The notes under the pieces were generated by a model. That model saw only the letters and a list, made by a program, of their open reading frames with translations, did not search any database and was not told the origin of the DNA. This document shows positions 56,463 through 64,000 of a DNA stretch of 64,000 nucleotides, in pieces (the first letter of the stretch is position 1; every line of letters begins with the position of its first letter). The DNA comes from Pochonia chlamydosporia 170 (taxonomy: Eukaryota > Ascomycota > Sordariomycetes > Hypocreales > Clavicipitaceae), in the NCBI RefSeq assembly GCF_001653235.2, contig NW_019154048.1, positions 124,001 through 188,000 of the forward strand, given 5' to 3'. A program made the translations under genes and the position numbers.

Positions 56463-58694
56463 ATGCAGCGATACGGGAGGGGCGACCCTCAGGAGAGAGA
56501 ACCTCTGGATGCCTCACACGCCTACGACACACCTACCAGAGGTGCCGGCGCGAACGCTTACAATTACAACTATGCCAGGGAGGAATCACCATATTACGAC
56601 GACGCCTCACCACGACGACCACAAGACGCATATGCCTCGAGCAGGATGCAACAGCATCAACAGCCCCAACAACCCTACCAGGCGTATCAACCTTATGTAG
56701 AGCAGGACGATGCTTCATCTGGCAGTCATAGCTACGGCCACGAGGAAGCCGTGCCCCCACCACCACGACACAATGATTTCAGCACATACAATCGAAGTCC
56801 TACGCGGAATCCCCAGGGCCAACCTTACGCACAACACGTAGCTCAGAGTAATATTACGCCAGGGGCAGACAATTTCAGTGAGCATGCTGCTGGAGGCATG
56901 GCCGGAATCGCCTACTCCGTCGCTGATCACAACGCACGCGAGAGTGGAATGGAGGCTTCCAGAGAAACTGGACATCTCCCACCTCCTCCTTCACGGACTC
57001 AATATCCTAGTCCCCCTGGTGCTGGATACAACAGCTCGCAACCCGGTGGCTATGCGCCAGAAACTGTATACAACCGTGGACCGGGGCAACACCAGCTTCC
57101 AGAGCAAGGTTCCGGCTCAACCCTTAACCCGTTTGGCACGCCATCAGCTACACATTCTCCGGCAAGAAGTATGCGAAGCTTTGGGGGCGAGTCGTTTGGG
57201 GATGAGCACTACCAAGGAATGCCGGCCAACGGACACAGATACCATGACGCCAGCTTAGGGGTAGTTAACCCTAACGATATTGTCGACGACGGTGATGACG
57301 GTCTGCACTATAGTAGACACAGCCAGCGAAACTCCATGCTCAGCTTGCCTCCGTCTGATCGAGGGCGACCAGGAATTGGTCCTGCGGCGGCTGCGGCTGC
57401 CGGTGCTGGAGCGGCAACGGCTGGAGGCGTGTTGGGCCGAAGTGGTAAGTTATCAGTCTATGCCCGCCGGATTTCGCATATGGTAGCTAACAACCAAATT
57501 TCCCCAGGCCTTGGACCAAGTGATTCTGAACTTGCGCGAGAGAAACCAGCTAATTGGGTAGCCAAAGACAAGGGTCGGAGCAAGAAGTGGAAGTGGCTCG
57601 TGATCATTCTTGTCTTCCTTGTAGTTGCTGGGGCCATCGTAGGTGGAGTTGTTGGAAGTATGATTGCTGGCAACAAAAAGTCGGGTGGCAATGGCGGTGG
57701 TGGCGGCTCGGCGGCCGACGATACAAACAAGAATGGTGACCTTGATATTAACAGCAAGGAGATTAAGGCACTGCTCAACAACAAGGACCTCCACAAGGTG
57801 TTTCCCGGGATGGACTACACGCCTCTCAACACCCAATATCCTGACTGCATACACAACCCGCCTTCGCAAAACAACATCACCCGCGATGTCGCCGTGCTTA
57901 GCCAGCTGACCAACAAGATCCGGCTATATGGTACCGATTGCAATCAAACCCAGATGGTCATTCACGCAGTCAACCAGCTCAAGATGCAGAACGATATCAA
58001 AATTTGGCTCGGTGTATGGCAGGACGGCAATACGACGACCAACACACGACAGCTGGCGCAGATGTGGGATATTCTGGACCAGTATGGTGAAAAGCCATTC
58101 GAAGGCATTATTGTTGCCAACGAAATCCTGTTCCGCAAAGAGATGACTATCACTCAGCTCGGCACCATTCTGGATGGCGTTCGTACAAATTTGACCAGCA
58201 AAAACATCAAGTTGCCTGTGGCATCGTCAGACCTTGGTGACAACTGGACCGAAGGACTAGCCGATAAGAGCGACTACGTCATGGCCAACATACATCCGTT
58301 CTTTGCCGGGGTACAGGCAGCCGACGCCGCCGCTTGGACGTACAACTTTTGGAGTACTAAGGATAAGCAATATTGGAAGTCCGACAAGTCAAAGAACGTC
58401 ATTTCTGAGACGGGATGGCCGAGTGATGGCGGCACAGACTGCGGAGGTGCCACCACATGCACAACCGGCGCGGTAGCGAGCATCGACAATATGAATCAGT
58501 TCATGAACGACTGGGTCTGTCAAGCGCTCACAAATGGCACCAACTACTTTTGGTTCGAGGCATTCGACGAGCCCTGGAAGGTTCGCTTCAATGAGAAAGG
58601 CAAGGAGTGGGAAGACAAATGGGGTCTCATGGACGTCAACCGCAAGCTCAAAGACGGTGTAAAGATACCTGACTGTGGCGGCAAGACTGTATAA
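56463..58694 (+). CDS. Membrane-anchored GH17 glucan endo-1,3-beta-glucosidase (BtgC-like)
   Basis: An open frame runs through, but 57445-57507 (GTAAGT ... CCCCAG, with an AGCTAACA branch site) is a 63-base in-frame intron. Removing it gives 722 residues from exons 56463-57444 and 57508-58694. Residues 1-350 are a low-complexity cytosolic region rich in Pro, Gln, Ser, Gly and Tyr. A type II membrane anchor (KWKWLVIILVFLVVAGAIVGG, about 352-380) and a Gly/Lys linker follow. The outer part is a GH17 barrel with VANEILFR (acid/base Glu), PFFAG, and SETGWPSDGG (nucleophile Glu), ending WGLMDVNRKLKDGVKIPDCGG. It acts on beta-1,3-glucan of the cell wall from the membrane's outer side, in wall remodelling. 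The long cytosolic tail is typical of this branch and could be phosphorylated or used for sorting (inference). Confidence 0.92.
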   Translation: MQRYGRGDPQEREPLDASHAYDTPTRGAGANAYNYNYAREESPYYDDASPRRPQDAYASSRMQQHQQPQQPYQAYQPYVEQDDASSGSHSYGHEEAVPPPPRHNDFSTYNRSPTRNPQGQPYAQHVAQSNITPGADNFSEHAAGGMAGIAYSVADHNARESGMEASRETGHLPPPPSRTQYPSPPGAGYNSSQPGGYAPETVYNRGPGQHQLPEQGSGSTLNPFGTPSATHSPARSMRSFGGESFGDEHYQGMPANGHRYHDASLGVVNPNDIVDDGDDGLHYSRHSQRNSMLSLPPSDRGRPGIGPAAAAAAGAGAATAGGVLGRSGKLSVYARRISHMVANNQISPGLGPSDSELAREKPANWVAKDKGRSKKWKWLVIILVFLVVAGAIVGGVVGSMIAGNKKSGGNGGGGGSAADDTNKNGDLDINSKEIKALLNNKDLHKVFPGMDYTPLNTQYPDCIHNPPSQNNITRDVAVLSQLTNKIRLYGTDCNQTQMVIHAVNQLKMQNDIKIWLGVWQDGNTTTNTRQLAQMWDILDQYGEKPFEGIIVANEILFRKEMTITQLGTILDGVRTNLTSKNIKLPVASSDLGDNWTEGLADKSDYVMANIHPFFAGVQAADAAAWTYNFWSTKDKQYWKSDKSKNVISETGWPSDGGTDCGGATTCTTGAVASIDNMNQFMNDWVCQALTNGTNYFWFEAFDEPWKVRFNEKGKEWEDKWGLMDVNRKLKDGVKIPDCGGKTV

Positions 58695-59292
58695 TTCAGC
58701 CAAACAAGCAAGCAGCATGGATTCTTTGGACTTTGCCCTTCCCCGACCACATGCGTTGGACTGTAATAAGTCACGACCAAATACGCCCACCAACCCACCC
58801 ACCGCACAGGATACCATCAACAACATTTTACGGGGTTTTTGTTTTCAGCATGGAATTATTATTCATGCAGCTGGTCTTTTCGAACCGGGTGTTCGTAGGA
58901 CTTTGGCGTTATGGAGCTTAAAGAAATAAGGGTTTGACATTTGATACTTGTGCATATGCGAGGTTTTTGTTTTATGAGAGAAGGGAGGCAAGGGTGTTAA
59001 TTTGTTTAGTGTGTGCTGTTATAGTTTTCTCGGCGAGCGGCATTGACAGCTTGGCAACTGTATGAGCGGACGATGCATGAGTAGTAGATACGGATAAATA
59101 CGAGATTTAATTTTATTGTTCAATTACCCTCTATGCTGTGTTGATGGTTTTACTTGTAATCAGGCATGTTGTAATGACGCCCATGTCAGAGTGTGCAATG
59201 CTCAACGCTTATTATCTGTTCACTTCAATGTCAACAATTAAGTCGACTTTCGCCCGGTATTCATCTCTTTATTGTTCGTGGCTGTCCAACTC
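58695..59292. other. Intergenic stretch between convergent gene ends
   Basis: 3' flanks of the GH17 gene (plus strand) and the SRR1-like gene (minus strand). I see no gene. Confidence 0.5.
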
Positions 59293-60217
59293 TTATGAAA
59301 TTACAACCGCCTCCAGCTTCCCAGTGAGTTCCAGTTCAGGCTTGGCATCCGCATGTTTATCCTCATCGTCCTCCTCTCCAGCCCCTTCACCAATTTTCGC
59401 CCCCCTCGGCCGCCAATAAATAGCAGTACTCGAAAAAGTAAGCCCATCGTCCGGAAACTGAAACTTCTCATACCTCTCGTGCATTGACTTGACTCCCCGC
59501 ATCAACGCCGGTTCCTGAAGCATAAGCCTAGACTCATCAGCACACATGTAGGCTACGTTCACATATACACAACTTACTCATCCCACGTATCCCAGTCTGT
59601 GCCCACGAAAATGGCAGGCAAGTTCGTATCCAGAGCCTCCTGGTACAATTCTCGGTATAAATGGACCCCATAGAGGAGCGAGTCGTCTGTTATGGATTGG
59701 CATGCAACGGGATGGTCTACCACGCGGTGTCCTTTTGTTGTGAGGAACTGCTTTTCCGGTTCTGTGAAGAGTGGTTCTTGGAAGATGCATTCTATTTTGT
59801 TGGTGGTGAATTTTTCTAGGCCATGTTAGTTGTGTCTTTTGCGGGAGATGATGACGTTCAAGTACCTAATTCTTCAACCATGGCTACAAAAGCAATGTAC
59901 TGGCGATATGTTCTCCGCTTGGTCTCCCAAGAGTCATCGTGGGGATCAAAAGTGCCTAGGCCTAGGCAAATTGCCTTGTTCACCGGTGAAAGATTCCGTC
60001 CATTGGAGGCGATGAGTTTACGGAGGGATATGCAGCATGGAGATGTCGACCAGTCTTGTTTGATTTGGAGGTATTCAGTTTCAATTTCTTGGGGGGATTT
60101 TAATGGCCCCGTCCGCTGTGGCAGTTTAGGAGGGAGAGGGCGTTTGCGAGTTTTCTTGGGTTTAGGGAACGTCCAATCTTGGTCGGAAGGAGGGGGGAGT
60201 TGGTCGGGGCCAGACAT
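59293..60217 (-). CDS. SRR1-like domain protein
   Basis: Three exons, 60217-59866, 59815-59578 and 59527-59293, give 274 residues. The ATG at 60217 begins MSGPDQLPPPSDQDWTFPKPKKTRKRPL, a basic Pro-rich start. The SRR1 domain follows, with AICLGLGTFDPHDDSWETKRRTYRQYIAFVAMVEEL across intron 1, IECIFQEPLFTEPEKQFL, DDSLLYGVHLYRELYQEAL, and NLPAIFVGTDWDTWDE completed across intron 2. The C-terminus is acidic and ends LEAVVIS. SRR1-like proteins were named from a plant light-signalling protein; the fungal members' biochemical role is not settled. The intron 2 acceptor at 59528 was chosen by phase and domain continuity. No targeting signal is visible. Confidence 0.83.
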
Positions 60218-61670
60218 TGTGGATGTGGTTTGAAGTGATAGCGACGGATGTTGCAGTACTCACTTCTGATGTTGATGGTGGAGATGATTGGGACGAAATT
60301 TTCTCCAGGGTAGGTGGTTCTAGGGGTGAGCATTTTCCGTGTTGTTCCTCGGCTAACAGTGGTCAACATGATTCCATTTTATTGCATCATCTGTTTGATT
60401 GTTTATAATTACGTACATGATTGAGTGTTAAAATCTCACCTTAGACTGGAAACGCTACGACGAGTTTTGTGAAATGCTGTAGTTGTGTTGTTGGTTTGAG
60501 GTCAACTCTCCCCACAGTCACTCATATCCACCAGACAATGTGGCAGGCATTTCATCACCAACATCAACATCCAATATCGGTCGCCTGCAGCTCGGCTGTC
60601 ACCCGGATTGGGGGCTAAAAATGGCAGTTCAGCAAAACGAGTGGATTAATTCAACCATCGCATGTACAGTATTATTCCCATCTGAACAGACTGGAAGCAA
60701 TCTCTCACCATGCTCGTTTGACATGCAACAAGAAACCTGCGTGGTTGAGCATGATGGAGGAGGAGTGATCAACCACATCAAATGCTGATTGGCTGCCTCC
60801 TCCCGCCCCCCGCTCCACCACATCACCAACGGGCGCTTAAACACTCCCACCTCATCCAACCAGAAGTCAAGCATGGCAATTCTCGTCGCATCGTCACAAA
60901 TGCCTGGTGTCGTCGCATCTCGCAACCGCCGACCCTTTGACCTCTCCATCCAATGACTTTCCCTCCAACACTCAGGGGTGGTCAGTTTAGACCCTTGCTC
61001 GTGCTTGCTTCCCGTATGCCGGCTGCCAAATCAGAATCATCATCACCGCCAGCCTGCAATTCCCCTCCTCTCTCTCATGTTTCCTCTTCGTTGGCGAAGT
61101 CAATATCAACGCAACAAAAGCTTGGACATGCTCCCCTGCTGTAGTATTTCTCTACTTCCATGCCCCCCAGATGAAATAGTTCCGTAGAAATTCTTCTAGA
61201 CAGCCCGATTCGTCACCCGCATGCATGGGGAACTGCATATTGGGCGTCTGGATAACCCGGCATGATTCCAGTCCTGTGCTCTCTTCCCATTTGAGCACAA
61301 CTCACTTTTTGCCGCTCAAAGCTCCCACAGGAATCAGTGTGGTCTCACAAACGGGCCCTTTTTAACATACCTCTACCCCCCCATTTGAGCCTTTTCCATT
61401 CAGCCCCTTCTTGATCTTTATTCCCTGTGCGCAGCATCTTGCCGGATACCTTTTTTTCGTTGCTGTTAGAATCGTGCTTGCAGGTCTGTAGCTGGGCTGG
61501 CTCTAGCTACGAGTATCGCGAATACCCTCATACCGAAAATACGAAACGTTTAGAAGTTGCTCTTGTGCTGAGCAAACTCTGTCAAACGGGCCGTGTGCCG
61601 CGACAAAAAAAGAAGAAAGAATCAGTTGCGACGTATACTTGGATATCAGCCCCATCTTCATACCACCAAC
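60218..61670. other. Divergent promoter region
   Basis: This 1.45 kb lies between the divergent SRR1-like and Bim1-like genes and must contain both promoters. The segment 61350-61670 is C/T-rich and likely 5' UTR of the Bim1-like gene. No further gene is seen. Confidence 0.5.
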
Positions 61671-62505
61671 ATGTTCTTCACCTTCATCATACTGGCCTTT
61701 GCGGCCATCACTTCAGCCCACAGCGTCATTTCATATCCCGGCTGGAGAGGGAACTCTCTTATCACGAACGACACATTTCCCTACGGAATGCAGTGGATGT
61801 ATCCATGTACGTATCAAACACTCACACCATTCTACACTCGATATCCCCATCACAAAACACCACCCATCACAACCGCCAACAAGCATGAACTAACAAACAC
61901 AGGCGGCGGAATAGGAACCACCAAAAACCGCACATACTGGCCCACCACCGGCGGCGCCCTCGCCTTCCAACCCGGCTGGTTCAGAGGCCACTCCCTCGCC
62001 GTCATCTACGTCAACCTCGGCTTTGGCACCGACGGCCCGGACAACGGACCACAAAACATGTCCAACCCCATGGTTCACCCCTTCACCATCCAGGGTCCCA
62101 CAAACAATCCATACCCAGGCACAATCTGCCTCCCGCAAATACCGCTCCCCGCGAACGCGAGCGTCAAGGCCGGCGACCTGGCAACCATTCAGCTCGTCGA
62201 GCTGGCTCAGCACGGAGCCGCCTTGTACTCTGTAAGTTTTCCTTCCCCAGCACAAGATGAACTGTATCTAATAATACCAGTGCGTCGACATCATCTTCGC
62301 TGAGCCAGGGGACCCCAAGATTGGCGAGGTCAATGAAACGAACTGCTTCAACTCGACGGCCATCGGATTCGCAGACATGTACACTATTGCGAGCAAGAAT
62401 TCCGGAAGCGACAGCTACATCACATCGGGGGCTAGTTCCCTACGAGCACTGAGCTGGATGGGATATGTGCCCCTCGCCATTGCCGGCTTGCTAGCTGTGT
62501 TGTAA
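61671..62505 (+). CDS. GPI-anchored Bim1/X325 copper-binding LPMO-like protein
   Basis: Three exons, 61671-61806, 61903-62231 and 62281-62505, give 229 residues. The signal peptide MFFTFIILAFAAITSA ends just before His17, which would become the N-terminal His of a copper-binding histidine brace (HSVISYPGWRGNSL). Pairs of Cys, several Asn-X-Thr sequons, FNLGFG-like and HPFTIQGP segments follow, as in the X325/Bim1 family. The last about 25 residues are a hydrophobic GPI-attachment signal (ALSWMGYVPLAIAGLLAVL) after a Ser/Gly-rich omega region. Family members bind copper at the cell surface; Cryptococcus Bim1 aids copper uptake, and X325 proteins lack oxidative polysaccharide cleavage. A role in copper acquisition is inferred from family. 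Confidence 0.93.
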
Positions 62506-62938
62506 GCGAAACGTTTGCTCGGCGAAGGTACTTGAAGGAAGAGGCTGGGAAAGATGTCGTGTAAATAATGGGATCAAGGGAAGAAACTCTCCTGCAGATG
62601 AGATGTTTTATGCTTTCTTTACATGGTTGTTGGATTTGGGTAAACACATGTGGCATTCGCAATGGAGTTTTTGGGCGCCGGGATGGCAAAGTAATGGCAT
62701 TTACAATGCAATGATTTCAAGCTTTATGACATTTCATATTTTCTCAAGTTCTTTTTCAAGATGCAAATAACTGCGTATTTGATTAGCCAACCCTCTGTTG
62801 ACAGCCTGAATTGATGCACGAGACATGGCACATGCGGGACAGTTCCTCAAATGTATATCACAAACGACATCGGTGTGATTGTCATGCGCTGTGCAAGTCT
62901 ATCTCATATGAATCATTTCTCTATGTAGTAATTTCCCT
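62506..62938. other. Intergenic stretch between convergent gene ends
   Basis: 3' flanks of the Bim1-like and DOA1-like genes. I see no gene or RNA. Confidence 0.5.
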
Positions 62939-64000
62939 TCATGATACCAAAGCTAGGCATTCATTTGCAACAGATTTGACTCTATCCTCTGAACCTCGAT
63001 CCTTTGCGCCGCGAACCCACCCAATGATGTCCAGCCCGCTCGCCTCCTGCTTAGACGTCGCCAACACCGTGCCCAGCGCAACCAGTCCTCGGTACAACAC
63101 CTCAGAGTCGGACTGGCCTTCGAGTACTGCGCCAAGCACAATAACGAGACGTCTTCGCTGCTCCGGACTCAGCAATTTCTCCTTGTTGACAAGGACAGCC
63201 AGGTTGATGGCTGAAGTTGTAACAGCAATCAACACATTGCGGTTAAATTTTCCGATGGCTTGTCCACCTTTGACTCCTGTGAGACGTTCGAGATAGGTAA
63301 TACTCTTGTCGGCTTGCGAGCTTATCAGACTTCGCCCATCCGCGGTACTAAACAAATTGGCAATTGTGCGAGCGCCCATCATGACAGCATTTTCGTTAGG
63401 CTGGGCATCAGCCTCAATGGAGCATGTCGTGGCCAGGTCCAACACCGATCCATACTGCCCATCCGATAATTGCGCAACTGAGGGGAATCTGGCGATGCAA
63501 CGGAGCAAATCGAGGCCCGCGAGGCGATCTGAATATGGCCATTGTGTCACAATTCTGACCACAAGCTCTAGCGATTTAACAGGAATCGGCCGACGTGCCT
63601 CTAAAGCCTCGCGAAGTGACAACAATACAGACTCTTCTCCAGGATTCAAGGCCGCGTCCTTTCGGCCTGACGAGACGAGATTTTTGTTGACGGTTAAAAT
63701 CTTTGTGAACATGCCTGCCAACTCTGTTAGAGCCATGGGTGAACAATCAATGAGCGAGATGGTATTCACTTACCCTCGTACTTCGCAGCCGAGATGCTGA
63801 GATATTCCTCTTGAGGTATTACTTTGGGCTGTGATGTAGCCTCTCCTGGCCGATATCGCTGTTCTGTTCCATAAGGATCCGGTCCAGAACTTTCGGTCTG
63901 GCCGAGTGTTGCGCCTTTGGTGTTTTCGATGATAAAATTGGCCACATTATCAAGGTAGGTGTTTGGTAGCTCGTTGTCACTGAGAAATTTAGTCGCTCGC
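62939..64000 (-). CDS. DOA1: DOA1/PLAA ubiquitin-binding protein, 3' part only
   Basis: The gene enters from the right edge. The visible exons are 64000-63774 and 63723-62939, with a 50-base intron (donor GTAAGT, acceptor AACAG). The first visible part is the end of the PFU region and linker: FLSDNELPNTYLDNVANFI, DPYGTEQRYRPGE and PQEEYLSISAAKYE. The second is the armadillo-like PUL domain (LAGMFTKILTVNKNL ... GLDLLRCIARFPSVAQL ... NVLIAVTTSAINLAVL ... VANECLALVS). The WD-repeat N-terminus is outside the window. This protein binds ubiquitin through PFU and Cdc48/p97 through PUL, acting in ubiquitin recycling and degradation. The ATG reported within 63769 is inside the intron/exon junction and is not the real start. 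Confidence 0.9.

Noticed and set aside
61427..61888. 153-codon plus-strand frame over the Bim1-like exon 1
   Set aside because: It overlaps the leader and exon 1 in a different frame from the signal peptide and histidine-brace start, which are clearly coding.
1..64000. CRISPR arrays, prokaryotic operons or integrated plasmid/phage DNA
   Set aside because: No direct-repeat/spacer pattern was seen; introns, PTS1 ends and fungal families show eukaryotic nuclear DNA.

Overview
The window is nuclear DNA of a filamentous ascomycete, most likely a sordariomycete and possibly hypocrealean. The genes carry short introns (about 50-100 bases) with GTRNGT-type donors and CTAAC-like branch points. Families typical of these fungi are present: Zn2Cys6 regulators, a berberine-bridge-type oxidase, a GH17 membrane glucanase, a Bim1/X325 copper protein and a trt5/AusD-like methyltransferase. 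Nothing in the sequence fixes the species. I found 21 protein-coding genes (one cut by the right edge) and one intron-containing tRNA-Gly. All exon models come from reading splice sites and frames by eye.

1-4088 holds no convincing gene but many copies of a TACCTAGGTA-like palindrome. 4089-20729 is the standout region, a seven-gene catabolic cluster. It contains a monocarboxylate-transporter-like MFS protein, a Zn2Cys6 regulator, an acyl-CoA dehydrogenase, the biotin-carrying alpha and the carboxyltransferase beta subunits of a 3-methylcrotonyl-CoA-carboxylase-type enzyme, an AMP-forming acyl-CoA synthetase, and a single protein fusing HMG-CoA lyase to a methylglutaconyl-CoA-hydratase-type domain. 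Together these give a complete route: acid uptake, CoA activation, dehydrogenation, carboxylation, hydration and cleavage to acetyl-CoA plus a keto acid. It resembles the bacterial liu (leucine/isovalerate) and atu (acyclic terpene) pathways. Four of the five enzyme polypeptides end in peroxisomal PTS1-like tripeptides (AKL, ARM, ARL, SRL) and none shows a mitochondrial presequence. I infer a peroxisomal version of a pathway usually placed in mitochondria. Four intergenic stretches inside the cluster carry CGG triplets often repeated every 6 bases, a plausible binding array for the embedded regulator.

20891-28669 carries four minus-strand genes: a phospholipase-D-like protein, an FAD monooxygenase, a trt5/AusD-like methyltransferase and a mitochondrial-type M20 carbamoylase. 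29417-34816 carries the Sec61 gamma subunit, an epoxide hydrolase, a VOC/glyoxalase-fold protein and a secreted-to-membrane protein of unknown role. 36101-47210 carries an O-methyltransferase, a secreted FAD oxidase, a secreted GH43 enzyme with a carbohydrate-binding tail, a polytopic membrane protein and an APH-family kinase-like protein.

47922-64000 carries tRNA-Gly(GCC), a second Zn2Cys6 regulator with an inferred 4-base micro-exon, a 5.3 kb gene-free stretch, the GH17 membrane glucanase, an SRR1-like protein, a GPI-type Bim1/X325 copper protein, and the 3' end of the DOA1/PLAA ubiquitin-binding protein gene.
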